Below, piece after piece: positions 24,795 through 39,939 of a DNA stretch of 64,000 nt (the first letter of the stretch is position 1; the number at the start of each line of letters is the position of its first letter). A program made the position numbers and the translations under genes. The notes under the pieces are model-generated. The model saw only the letters and a list, made by a program, of their open reading frames with translations. It was not told the DNA's origin and searched no databases. Origin of the DNA: Luzula sylvatica (lineage: Eukaryota; Streptophyta; Magnoliopsida; Poales; Juncaceae). Location: NCBI GenBank assembly GCA_946800325.1, contig OX326956.1, positions 37,355,082 to 37,419,081 on the forward strand, written 5' to 3'.

Positions 24795-27700
24795 ATTCTC
24801 GCGGTGAACACATCATTGGCGACACGTGCTAGTAAACCGAGACCCTCACATGCAGCTCTTCTTTGTGCCGAATTATCTGATTCTACTAATATAGTCTGTT
24901 TAAATAATAAATATTATGCTAAATTAGTACATAAAGAACATATTGAATTTAACATGTTAAAAGAAAATATACTTGAAAGATGGAATGAATGACGGTTAAT
25001 ATCTCTGCAGATAGCGGTTGTGGTCTCAAAATAAGAACAGACTGTACAAATAATTGAAGGAAAATTATGAGAAAAATATATAAGAGAATTGTTATAAAAA
25101 ATAAAATAAGATATTTATTACCTTTAGTCCAGATAATAAACCAACACAGGTATTAGTAACAAATGCTGTATACCAAGTTTGTCTCTTTGCATTCTTTAAA
25201 TATTGATCAATTCTATTAAGAATCACAATCTTCTCATGATTATCCTTCACCCAAAAAATTAAAAAAAATTAAAAAAAAAAGAATAAATTTAAATATGAGA
25301 AAATTTATGATTTTGGGTACCTGACATGCAAAAATAGTGCCGAAACAGGAGAGCATTTGGTTGACCAGCATTTTGCTTATTGACTCGGGCTAAATTATAT
25401 TTAATATCAAAATTAAATCAACTATTATTTTATTTTCAATTTATATTGTTAATTAACTTTGAACTAACCTGTGGAAAGTTACCAATTTCATCATCATACA
25501 CACAGGGCAATAATCCATCAACACCGCCATCAAAAGCTCTCAGCTCATCTTCGAACGAATCCCTAAAAAAATATAAAAACCCAAATAATCAAATCAATAA
25601 ATATAATAAATTAATAAAATTAATTATTAATAATACCTGCCAGGAATCCAAGGGCCCAGACAAGCATCTCTTTTGTCTAATAAAACCCTTAACAAAGAAC
25701 TGTCTTCCCATCCATATGGATCGCTTTTCAAAATGGAAATAAAAATAAAATAAATCAATATAGAAATACATTACAAATTTATAATTGGAAATTCGTGATG
25801 AAAATTTGAAGTACCCGAAAGGGCTAGAGCAAATACGCATAATTTGAGAATGGTCTGTTTTATAAGCCAATGGATCAGATATAGACTGGTAAGCGATTAA
25901 TACTCTGGTGGTAAATAAATCCAGTGCTGGTTTTACATTCAAAGGTGGTTTTGCACATAATAGAGAAATAAGAGATAGAGCCCTGTTTTAAACAAAAAAA
26001 ATAGAATTAATTGTAAACAAAAATGTTTAAAAAATGTAAATTTTTGAAAATAAAATAAAATTTGGTACGGACCCAGTGAGATAGGCCAAAACGGGTTGAA
26101 GAAGGATTCCAGAATCAGAAGAAGATTTTGGAGAAATGAAGCTTTTTATAAAAGCTGTGAGAGCCTCAATTGCAACAGAGAGAACCCTAATCAAAAGAAA
26201 CAAAACCAAGATTTAAAATCTCCCTAAAACCCTAAACCCTATATATAAATAACCAACCTTAACTCAGAAACCCAATCTTGAACTGTACGCATATAAAACT
26301 CGGGATTTCCAGCAAAAGAACCCGCCCATAATAATAGTATATCAAACGCCTGGTCCTCAAGCTCCTAAAAATATTCACATCCCAAATATATAAATATTTC
26401 GAAAAGAATAATATAAAATATATATTATATATAACAAGAAGAAGAGTTAGAGAGAGAAAGAGAATACTTCTTTGGGCATCGAAGAGATGAGAGAGGCTAA
26501 GAGAAGCCAACCAGTCTCCTTGACCGCACAAGAGGCTAAAGGGTTTCGGCTATTTGTACTCAGCATTTTCTTCGAGACTTCAAATACCGATTTTGGCAGC
26601 CTGTCAAATTATATTATTTTATTTATTTAATTACCCAAATTCGGTACGAGTTGGTACTGAAAAAAGTTGACTCAGTCAAACCTTGCAGGATAACCAAGAA
26701 TTAATTTCGGAGAAATAGCAACCAGAGCAGCCAATACTGTAGCTTGTCCGTGTAGTGACTCGAGCTCTCCACTCAAATTATTATTCCCCTAAAAATTAAA
26801 ATAATAATTTTAATTTTTTTATATTTCATGATTATTAAGGGTGTACAAGGAAATATTAAATGTACCTTGTCATATGAGACGGTTTCTCGTAGAGCGTGCA
26901 AAGTGGTGACTCCTAATGAAATTAAACCCCCTACACAAGTGGGATCGACTTCGGCGAATGAACATAAAGTCAATGCTGCTTCGACCCGTACCTAAAAAAA
27001 GATAAAAATAAAAATTAATAATTTTGGGGTTTTACAGGGTTATTTATGAAAATTTGAAGTTTGAGATGTATACGTGGATTGAAGAATGTGATAAGGATGC
27101 AACCACTGTGTTATCGAGTATATCCTTGAATTCAGAAGGCACCTATTTGAACAAAAAACTATTATTTCAAAAAAAACCTTATATTTTTTCATATTTAGAG
27201 AAAACCCCCTAATTTTTAATACCTCTCCTAAGCTTTTCAAGAGATATGAGAGGATACGAAGTGTTGCGACTCGCATTGAAGGACTATAATCCAAAGATTC
27301 CAACTAAAAACAAATAAAAATAAACTAAGTAGAATAAAACTCAATTATCTTGGTTTCGACAAAAAATTCAATTTTTTTTTAATTTTTAATTTTTTTTTTG
27401 AGAACCTTTCTTCCCAAGAGAACCAAAAAGTCGCGCTGAGCTGGCTCAGTTAGCTGGTCCGCAACCCCAACTCGAACAATATACAGAACACATGCCTAAA
27501 ACGACAAAAAAAAAATATTAATATTTTGAAATGAAAATTTAAGTTAAAAATATTAGAGAAATAAGTACTAATGCATGTGGATCTGTAAAGTAAAGCATCT
27601 CGATTGCTTTTAGTGCGAAACTTTGAAGCTCGCCCTCTTGAAAATGGTATTTCAAATTAATAGCCTGGATAAGAAAAATAATCAAACGAGAAATTTAAAT

Positions 27701-29210
27701 CACAATAAGGAGAAGAAAGTAATAAATACAAAATTGAGGGACCTGCAAGAAAAACACCCAAGATAAAACCAATCCAATACGTAGCTTCTTTGCATTAGCC
27801 CCACTAGCTGAAATTGAGGTAAAAATAAATTCAAATCAAAATCAACATCAAGATTGTTAATTTGAATAAATAAAAAATTAATATTACAGGGTATTTTTTA
27901 CCTTTAATAAAAGGTGCAATTAGATACTTGTGTAGAGTATCCTCTGGTTTCTTTGTAGATGAAGGCTGATTCTTTCCTTTTTTCATCTTCGCCTAAAAAT
28001 AAATATAACACCAATTAAATAAAATAATAAAAGGAAAAAAAAACATTAGAAAATGAATTCAAAAAATTAAATACTTGTGCTTCGGGATTCACTGCAAGTG
28101 CCAGCAAGGCACCTAGAGCTTCAGCAAAAGCATCTCTCACTGACGATACTTGATCTTCTAAACCCTATTTAAAAAAAAAGTAGGAGCCTTTTTTTATCAA
28201 GTAAGGGTTTTTTTGCAAAAAAAATAGTTGAATGTTACTACCTTGATACAAAAGGCCATAGAGTTCTCGAGTTCGGAGAATCCAAGATCAATCCAACCAA
28301 TAGAACCAAAGGTCTTGAGACACCTGGCGCCAGCTAATCTCACAATGAAGGATTTATCGACCACGCCTAATTTCATTATCATTCTAAAAGCCTCGTTATA
28401 TGCTGAGGTGGCACCGCCACCCCCGAATCCCTCCAGTGCGTTTTCTAAAAGCAATAAAGCGTCTTGTCTCACATAATCCTGTGATTATATCAAGAGAAGA
28501 GTTTAAAAATAGAAAGTATTATTTCATTATTGATGAAATTATGAAGAACTCTTTACCTCGCTGTATTTCATTAATTTCGAAACGATGCTTGCGGTTTCGA
28601 CTAATCCAGCAGTGATTTTGCGACCGAATAGGCGATACAATTCGCCCAAACATTGTGCAGCACCTAGAATAGAAGATAAAACCACACAGCTGAGATTGAA
28701 TTGATGAAAATTGAGTTAAATAGAAGCAAATTGAGTACCTGCACAAGACAAAGGTTCATTCTTTTTGCCATCAGCAAGAAATCCTTGCAAAGTGCTGGCT
28801 CTAGAGTAAATAGAAATGTGGTCCCCTTTCTCGATAACTCGACCCATAGCAACTGAAGCCAGTCTTCTCACTGGACGGCGGGCCCCGAGTGTCAATAAGG
28901 CAAACAGTGCATCCTCACACTTCCTCTGCCACATTTGTATGGACTCCTGAAATCGAACATTGAAATGATAAAAATGATCGTCAGCAGTTGAGTGAACAGT
29001 AGAACTTGAGCAATTCAGACTTGCCTTGGGTTCGTCTTCAATGGCCGAGACGAGTTCTGAGAGGAGATCGAAGCAGAGAAGGGCATCAGGAGGCTGATAA
29101 GGTGCGGAAGCGGCGATCGATTCCAGCTGCGCTACCAGCACACCGAACTGAGACAGCGGCGGTGTCGCCGGACCGGCACCGGCGCCGGCATCGGCTCCTC
29201 GTCTCGCCAT
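18819..29210 (-). CDS. SWEETIE: SWEETIE, giant HEAT-repeat (HEATR5-like) protein
   Basis: Plant HEATR5 relative. Arabidopsis SWEETIE affects trehalose/sugar balance and senescence, and animal HEATR5 acts with AP-1 in endosome-Golgi traffic. Forty-eight exons I place on the minus strand sum to 6393 nt (2130 aa): 29025-29210, 28739-28946, 28557-28663, 28242-28478, 28075-28164, 27902-27992, 27743-27807, 27569-27664, 27406-27495, 27223-27303, 27074-27142, 26866-26991, 26682-26788, 26468-26600, 26258-26364, 26073-26186, 25815-25982, 25637-25723, 25469-25562, 25321-25389, 25122-25244, 24973-25041, 24794-24895, 24606-24700, 24374-24524, 24130-24279, 23996-24045, 23782-23881, 23599-23655, 23464-23531, 23290-23383, 23014-23222, 22790-22919, 22625-22693, 22471-22527, 22269-22355, 22062-22190, 21768-21968, 21293-21682, 21179-21229, 20995-21092, 20810-20903, 20580-20715, 20172-20488, 19946-20095, 19702-19866, 19498-19623, 18819-19418. 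Signatures: FGVLVAQLESI, GAAQCLGELYR, RVEAALTLCSFAEVDPTCVG, RYRTRVFAAECLS. The last exon has an Asn run, then FEDDDWDAFQS and a Glu-rich tail. Intron 1 is GC-AG. An in-frame ATG at 29294 is possible, but 29210 fits the family N-terminus. Individual junctions are hand-placed. Confidence 0.93.
19305..19340 (-). repeat. Trinucleotide repeat coding for polyasparagine
   Basis: A run of ATT on the plus strand, AAT on the coding strand, encodes about 12 consecutive Asn residues in the last SWEETIE exon, just before the acidic FEDDDWD block. It is a likely length-polymorphic site. Confidence 0.85.
24760..24792. repeat. GA/CT microsatellite at a SWEETIE splice donor
   Basis: A (GA)n run directly abuts the donor of the exon ending at 24794, so on the coding strand the intron starts GTCTCTCTCTCT. 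A similar, shorter CT run follows the donor of the exon ending at 24130. Confidence 0.85.
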
Positions 29211-29752
29211 GAATGGAGAAGAATGAGAGTGAGTGCGGATCTGTGTCGTGCTTGACGATTGTCTCTTTGTCTCTTTGGATCTACTGCGCGCCACGAGCGC
29301 GCTGTGGCGGGTGAATTATGCTTTAATTCTTTGCTAATCAGAATTACATACATGTTTTATTTAATTTTGATGTAACGTAATAGTGTTCTTACCGAGCGGA
29401 ATTGTAGTTCTCGGATTTTTATCGAATACGTATTTTAATTCTCGGGTATGTGTAAAGCTGAGATTTCTAATCTGGAATTCGGAGCACGAGATTAGTCCAG
29501 TATTTTGGAATATCAACCTAATGCAAGAATTAAGATCTGGTATTTCGAATCCCGTACTTACAAATGTCTTGTCGTGTTGACATCTCGAGTCCACACTTCA
29601 ACCTTCCGAACGTTCATTGCAAACATTTGCAGAAGAAACCCTGATAAACAATTTATTTAATTTTTATTGCAAGTTCTTACTCAATTCATTATTTATTACT
29701 ACCTATCATTCTCTCTCTAGAACAAATTCAACCAGACAATACAGCTTGATCA

Positions 29753-29788
<36 letters not shown>

Positions 29789-29817
29789 CTCCCGATTATC
29801 GGATCGAGAGGGAAGCC
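29211..29817. promoter_or_regulatory. Shared divergent promoter region of SWEETIE and KIN13B
   Basis: The 607 bases between the two start codons must hold both promoters and 5' leaders. No clear TATA box stands out on either side. The kinesin side carries a CT run in the presumed leader. Confidence 0.55.
29755..29784 (+). repeat. CT microsatellite in the KIN13B leader
   Basis: About 15 CT units lie 34-63 bases before the KIN13B start codon. Pyrimidine-rich leaders are common in plant genes. Confidence 0.8.
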
Positions 29818-33053
<3,236 letters not shown>

Positions 33054-33480
33054 ATATTTACGATTCGGTCCTTTTTCTTGCTCGGTTGTGCTGGCGGGGC
33101 GGCTTGCTCGCACAAACCTCTTTTTTTCCGCATTGGTTTTAAATCTTTTTTGTTTTTTATATTTGTTTTGTTGATTTTTTTGGGGGGTAAATCTGTGGAA
33201 TATGTGTGGTGTTTTTTTTTGGGTGAGGGATGGTGGTATTCTTTTGATTGGCTATACAGACTACACGCCATTATATACTTATACACTTGGCTGTAACATT
33301 AATATTTTCTGAAAAGTATTTGGTTCATTCAGATTATTATTTCTCAACTCATGCAAATTTCAAATTGGTTTTAATCAGACCATGTGTTGTACTCCCATTT
33401 GGTTCATAATAAATTGTGCTTGTGAGTTTGTTGGTACTCTACGTATTCCACTATTTGAACCAATAGAAAGTCACATACGA
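33054..33480 (+). other. Probable KIN13B 3' UTR and flank
   Basis: T/G-rich sequence downstream of the kinesin stop codon. An AATAAA at about 33408-33413 is a plausible polyadenylation signal. Confidence 0.5.
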
Positions 33481-35430
33481 CTTACGAGACAAATCAAAAC
33501 AATAAGTTGTTAACTAAAATTAATTGGGAGTCGTATGAGTTGTGCTCGAGAAGAATTCCAGCTAAATACTGTAATATTCCTGATTTGGCAGCTTTGATCT
33601 CTACAATTGGTAAAATAAGGAAAATCAACAGTGTTAGGGGATTAACAAATATGAAGGAGGTAATTTTGGAGGTTTCAAGCATGAAAGGTGTGAGAGGTTA
33701 TAATAGAAACATACATGTTGAGAATGGAGCTGAATTCTTCAAATTCCAAACTGCCGAAGTCTTTAAGACCAAATCACCAGCCAAAGAATGGATTCCTGTG
33801 AGTAAATCAAAGGATATGGGTAATAAGGAAAAAAATTCAGAAATAAAGATAATAGAAAACCTGAAAGGGATAGAAAACCAATGCAAGGAAATGCTGTTGT
33901 TTATTGAGTCCAAAACCCTCTCTGGTTCTTCCTCAAAGGATCCTGCAGTAAAAGAATATGAGAATAAAGTAGAAAATGAAATATTGAAGGGAATTTGAGC
34001 TCTCACCAGTAGAGTTGAGTGATGCAGATCAGGTGTTTGATCATATGTCAAAAGAATCAATGGAGCCTCCAGTTGATAAAAATGAGAAAATGAGCTTGAT
34101 AGAAGATCTGCAAGAAGGGCATCAAAATCAAAATGAAGCTTCTAATAAGATTTTGGTACCGGTACCGGTACCATAAATTTTGGACATGAATGCAAATGAA
34201 TTAACCAAAACAAATTCATCAGATAAATGCATCATGCTCAGAAGAAGTGACAGGTTGAAAAATAAAAAAGGAGATAATATGGAAAATATTCAGTATAAAG
34301 AGAAAATACATGGATTTGAAAAAATGCATTATAAGTCAAGAAAAGGGGTGAATGCAAAAATTGATCCTGACAAAATATTTTTGGAAGAGGAAGATATTTA
34401 TGTGTTGCTAGATTCAGTGGGGATCATTGTAAATGAAGATATGAGAGATATTATAAAATCACTAGGAAAATCTGGAAAATTGATCAAAGAGGATAAATTT
34501 CAAAATGAAATGGCCATAGTGGTGGAAGAGGATACTGAGTTGGAAGGGGGTAGAGTAGATAAAGTCTGATGAAGTTTAAAAACCTAATTTTTTTAAATTG
34601 GAATGTAAGGGGTTTAAATGCCAAAAAGAAAAGAATACTAATCAGAGATTTTATTTGTGAAATTCACCCAGAAATTGGGATAATTCAAATTTTTTTTTTG
34701 TTAAGAGTGCATATAATTTTGGAATGGAAGGAGTGTACTCTTACAGTAATTTGGGTATTTTGTGGAAATTGAAATTACCTTCGAAATTGATAATTTTCTA
34801 GTGATTATTTAAGCAGAAAAAGATTTTAATGCAAGATAACCTAAGTAAAAGGGGAATGTACATAATAAACAGGTGTTACCTGTGCAGAGTCCATGCTGAA
34901 TCGGTGGAGCACCTTTCACGAGAATGCTCATTTGTTCATCTCCATTGGGAGGCGCTGAAGAGTGAATTCCCATCAATCGATCTTAGAGCTTTGGTGGAGG
35001 AAATGATTGAGTACACCGCCTCAAACCGATCAAGCAACTCATCCTGCCAATTATCGACCGCATTTGTGTATTGTATCTGGAGAGAACGATGTCGGAGAGC
35101 ATTCTCTGATGATCGAAGAGAGGGTTCGGTCTTGATTGGGGAGATGGTGAATGACTGGAGGCAACTAGAGAAAAGGGGGAGAAGGTTTTTTGAAGAAGAT
35201 TGGCAAGGTGGAGAGTAGATATGTGAAGACTGGTGAGAAGGAAGAACATTACCCTGCAATAGAATAGTACGTGTTTTAGTGCTCGAGTCAAGTGGGGAGT
35301 TGTTAATGGCTCGGTGAACAAGAAGTAGGAAATGACTGGGCCGAGGAAAGAGGTTGGGCCTTCAAGGCATTTTTGAGTTACTTTTTGATAGGCATATGCT
35401 TTTAGTTTTGGCATTTTGAGATAGTTTTCT
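33481..35430 (+). pseudogene. Internally deleted, decayed LINE
   Basis: The left part holds ORF1-like frames (33507-33998 and 34180-34569; lysine-rich, with a KEYENKVENEIL-like segment). The second ends in TGATG, where the overlapping ATG at 34569 opens an endonuclease start (FLNWNVRGLNAKKKR). About 110 bases later, near a T-run at about 34690-34700, the sequence jumps to the region before zf-RVT (VKSAYNFG, then WKLKLPSKLIIF). Two stops follow (34799-34804), then a zf-RVT finger (CYLC...HLSRECSF) to 35219. Most of the endonuclease and the whole reverse transcriptase are missing. No poly-A tail or target duplication was identified, so the outer limits are approximate. It belongs to a different LINE lineage from the element at 6235-13040. 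Confidence 0.75.
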
Positions 35431-35490
35431 TATTCTATGTTTTAAATATGTGTTTCATGGAACGTTGGTATAAAATTATTGATTCATATA

Positions 35491-36256
35491 GTATGTTACG
35501 CGGATACTCCAAAAATACAGAAGTATCCTGAGGATACGGGTGCGATACGGCTGCGATACGTATCGGATACGTCACGTGGAGTATCCGAATTTTTTAATAT
35601 TATTTTTTTTCGGATACGGGTAGGATACTTCTGGATATGTTAGGATACTTCCGGGATACGAAATAGATACGGCAAGGATACCTTGGCCCATAATTCGGAT
35701 ACGGCGGCCCATTAAATTTTTTCAGCCCAAAACTTTTGAATTAATTTTTTTATGATGCCGAACAAGTTCCCTTTTTAATTCTTCATCCCAGACCTATCCA
35801 ATATCCATATATGCTGTATAGGCTGTAGCCCAGTTGACAAGCGACTAAGATTACCAATTTCAAAAGGCCCAAAAATATAATACCGATATATGTTAAAGAA
35901 ATAACATTGTAGCAATTACAAACGGCCACCAGTTTTATTTGAATAAACTTCTGAGGCGGGCTGCAGAATTACAGCCGAGCGAGCCGGAGCCGAAGAAGAA
36001 GACTAATTATCTCACCGCTCAGAAGTTAATTAATTAATTTTTATTATGTGTTTGATATATGAATATATTATTATAATAATTTAGGAATAATTATATAATT
36101 ATATATATGTTATTTAATTATTTTATTTTTATTTTATTAAGAAATTAATTAATTAATTAATTATATATTGTCGTATCCGTATCCGTGATTTTTTGAAAAT
36201 TGCCGTATCCGTATCGTATCGGATACGATACCCGTATCCGTATCCGTGCAACATAG
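35491..36256. mobile_element. GATAC-rich inverted-repeat element, copy 2
   Basis: Starts GTATGTTACGCGGATACTCC and ends with GTATCCGTGCAACATAG, matching copy 1 at 5633-6203 at both ends and in the GATACGG-rich left arm. The middle (about 35740-36160) is unrelated to copy 1, so it is longer (766 bp). No target duplication could be recognised. Confidence 0.7.
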
Positions 36257-37342
36257 TTGTGGTTGTAATCACGGTTGTAATCATCCGTATCCCAAATTAA
36301 TCATATATTTATTATTTGGAAGGGAGCCTTTATCTTCCTCCAAATTTACTAAAAAAAAAATCATGAGTTGTGGTTGTAATTAATTAAATTATAAAATTAT
36401 TATTAATTTTTTTTTTGTTGTTAATTAAAATGCCGTGCATTACTTGTTAATTACATTACATTGACCTATTAATTGAAAGTTATGTTAATTGAGTGAGAAA
36501 TATGAGTGCAAAATAGGATCCATGGGTAAATATCGTGTCCCCGTGACATCATACTGATTCATTCAACACAAATGATGAGGGAAATCTCAGGGGGCATGGT
36601 ATAATTTCTCATGGTGAAATACACATGTCTAGGAACGTTGCAACCTCTGCTATTTGTTGTGTTTGCCTATCTCGTCGGTTGTTCTCCGGATGCCCAGCTA
36701 TCCCTGGGTTAGTCACTTGACGTGTACACATACTTCTTGACTCGTGCATGCGTTAGTTTGCTTATCCATGACTTGACATATACCACTACAATACCTAAAA
36801 GCGTTCCTATTTGACTTAGGAATTATGTTATATCCCTCATTTTCCCGTCATATTCTTTATATCACCAATTAACCATTAATTGATGATTAATTAACACGAT
36901 TATTAACAAAAAGACATCCGATTAATATTTAATTGTTATTATATATGTATTTTAATTATATATTAATTAACTGTTAATGAAGTGTCACTCGGTTAATTAC
37001 CATGCTAATTAACCATTAATTATAGATATAGAAGATGTTGTGAGAAAATTGGAGGATACAATGCATGGCCTCTTTGACTTACTACCCCGGTCTTTACTTA
37101 TTCCCGTTCCTTGGCTACCTCAAAGCATATGACGTTTTTTCTTCACAACTAAATTCCTCTATGCTATTCCAAGCTACATAAGAAATGGGATTCACACGAT
37201 ATAATTCATTTCATTCGGAATGAACAACAGACTAGTCTAAATAGCAAGTATGCTTGATGACATAGATCGAAGGAATTCCCAACTATTGAATATGTTGTTA
37301 TTTAGGGACGGGCAAAAAGAGACAAACCCCCTAGCATTAGAT
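36257..37342. other. AT-rich spacer, nothing recognised
   Basis: Non-coding. A segment near 36313-36350 (TTATTTGGAAGGGAGCC and onward) resembles the sequence at 39650-39690, suggesting an old duplicated repeat fragment. Confidence 0.4.
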
Positions 37343-37789
37343 ATCAAAAGCAATGTTGCAAATGACGGGAAACGGTACGGTACTATCGGTCACCGTTTTA
37401 ATGTTTTACTGTAAAACGGTAAAAAAATGTTAAAAAACGGTTACTTAAATCGGCAATATTTTATAACAATTATAATAGAAATTTGAAAATAAAACAAACA
37501 AAAATATAATAATTCAATTTTTATAATTCAACTTAAACATATACGAAAGTCCAAAATTAAAAAAAAACATACGAAGTACTAATAAAACATATCGAATAAA
37601 TCTTCATCGACCTAAACATATCAGAATAAATCTTCTTAGCTACCTAATTAGACAAAAAAAAATCAACTAATTAGATGCGTCAATCAGAATTAGACACAAA
37701 ATAATTGATCATGATAAGCTGGATCAGAGTTAACACCTTGTTCATGTATGAATTAGACACAAAATTATAATAATTATTAACCAACCCCC

Positions 37790-39645
37790 TTATTTTTGAC
37801 CCATATTTATGCAATCTCCTTATTCCACCTCATCACAACTCATGCCACATCATCACAATTATTTCAACCATTAGATTATGATATGTGGCAACATATGAAC
37901 CATAGATTAACCTTTGATTTTGTGTGATTATGTTTTATTTGTAGATATTTACGTGTCCTTATTTTACACATAGTTTTAAGCAATTTTAGAAGGCCACATC
38001 ACCTTAGGTTGATGACATGTCAAAATATTATTTGTTAGGTTTATGTTGGACAAGTTGTATTTTATATTGAATTTTTTCACAATATGTTACATGATCAATT
38101 GTGAATACAAATAGAATGTGAAGAGTTTAAATATCTAACATTAATAAATTAATATATAATATCATAAAACATACATCAAATATTGTTAGTATTTCATTAT
38201 ATAATTTAAAAATATTAAGAAATATATTGGCTTAAATTTTATCTTTATTTTGAGATCCATATTGTCATATATTTAATATTTTTATCTAACTTAAAATTAT
38301 GAAAACAATTATGTAAAAAAAATTTGACCCATCTTTATGCAATCTCCTTATGCCACCTCATCACAACTCATGCCACATCATCACAATTATTTCAACCATT
38401 AGATTATGATATGTGGCAACATATGAACCATAGATTAACCTTTGATTTTGTGTGATTATGTTTTATTTGTAGATATTTATGTGTCCCTTATTTTACACAT
38501 AGTTTTAAGCAATTTTAGAAGGCCACATCACCTTAGGTTGATGACATGTCAAAATATTATTTGTTAGGTTCATGTTGGACAAGTTGTATTTTATATTGAA
38601 TTTTTTCACAATATGTTACATGATCAATTGTGAATACAAATAGAATGTGAAGAGTTTAAATATCTAACATTAATAAATTAATATATAATATCATAAAACA
38701 TACATCAAATATTGTTAGTATTTCATTATATAATTTAAAAATATTAAGAAACATATTGGCTTAAATTTTATCTTTATTTTGAGATCCATATTGTCATATA
38801 TTTAATATTTTTCTCTAACTTAAAATTATGAAAACAATTAGGTAAAAAAAGATATAAAAATAAATATAATTACATTAATGACTTGTAAGCCTAATTATTA
38901 TTATTTTTTAAACTATAATTGTAAAAAATTGCACATACTACTAAGTATGTTATTATCATATATTCAATATTTTTCTCTAACTTAAAATTATGAAAATAAT
39001 TATGTAAAAAAAGATATAAAAATAAATATAATTACATTAATGACTTGTAATCATAATTATTATTATTTTTTAAAATATAATTGAAAAAAATTGCACATCC
39101 TAATTATTATTATTATTTTTTAAAACAATTATGTTATATTTGTATTTTTACTTAAAACACTTTCATGTTAATCTTTAAAAAAATAAAAAGTAATGAAATA
39201 TATTAGTTAATAAACACAAATAATTTCTTTAACTTATATAATATTTTTCAATAATAAACATGAAACATAAAATTTATCAGACACAAATAATTTTTTTAAA
39301 TTTTTACAATGTTATTATTCTTAATTTTAGATATGAAAATTTAAAATATCATATGGTCTTGATTTTTGTTTATGTTCACGCATGTTATTTTATTATTTTA
39401 TAGTGACATTTATTTTTTTTGTATGTGTTGCATTAAAGTACTAAATAAATATTTCACAATGTGTCATATTAAAAAATAATATAATAATTTTGTCATCATA
39501 AAACTTTCTTAATCAATATGATATTTATTTTCATAAAGTCTTATATTTGCTCCCGAAAAATCATAACAATATATTATGTGTATATATTATGTGTATGGTA
39601 AAACAAATGAAACAAAACCGCTGCGAAGCGCGGGTAATCTCCTAG
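37790..39645 (+). mobile_element. Helitron-like element nested in the hAT-like element
   Basis: The 3' end shows a GC-rich hairpin (CCGCTGCGAAGCGCGG) followed by GTAATCTCCTAG and then T, matching the Helitron 3' signature (hairpin, CTRR, insertion before T). The body includes motifs such as CCACATCATC and CCATTAGAT that are frequent in plant Helitrons. No Rep/helicase coding was seen. The 5' boundary is not resolved; 37790 is an estimate. Confidence 0.55.
37798..38853 (+). repeat. 528-bp direct tandem duplication
   Basis: The block starting GACCCATATTTATGCAATCT at 37798 is repeated at 38326 with only scattered differences (for example TATTCCACC/TATGCCACC, TTACGTGTCC/TTATGTGTCCC, AGGTTTATG/AGGTTCATG). 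A third partial copy of its end, starting near the TCATATATTCAATATT segment, follows at about 38955-39110. Confidence 0.9.
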
Positions 39646-39939
39646 TAACTATTATTTGGAAGAGAGTCTTTGATCTCTCTCTAAATTTACTAAAAGACGC
39701 CTCTGGGATTTTAATGCAAAAAAAAAAAATACTCAAAATTTTTTTTTATGAAAAAAACGATTAATAAAAGGCGTTCAAAATGTTTTTTTTTTGTAAAAAA
39801 GCGATCAAATAAAGTAAAAAAACGGTTGACCGTTTTTTGAAATTTTCTTGTAAAAAACAATACGGTCTGGCACAATTTTATTGTTTTTTTTTATCGTTTT
39901 ATATGGTTTTACATAGTTTTTTGCAACACTGATCAAAAG

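Larger units (their letters stand above)
37351..39931. mobile_element. hAT-like non-autonomous element with nested insertion
   Basis: The termini are CAATGTTGCAAA and, at the other end, the reverse complement of CAGTGTTGCAAA. The element is flanked by a perfect 8-bp duplication ATCAAAAG (37343-37350 and 39932-39939). Subterminal regions on both sides are rich in AAAACGGT/ACCGTTTT. No transposase was seen. About 1.85 kb of the interior is a separate Helitron-like insert ending at 39645. Confidence 0.75.

Noticed and set aside
28716..29294. Continuous frame through SWEETIE exon 1 and intron 1 read as one exon
   Set aside because: The in-frame 78 bases encode residues with no match to the family. 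The GC donor and AG acceptor restore the conserved junction, so I treat it as an intron with possible retention.
33507..34569. Lysine-rich frames after KIN13B as a possible new host gene
   Set aside because: They end at a TGATG overlap with a LINE endonuclease start, so they are better explained as ORF1 of a decayed LINE.
39576..39764. Short open frame across the Helitron 3' end
   Set aside because: It runs across the hairpin and CTAG terminus and into the flanking element, with no protein similarity.
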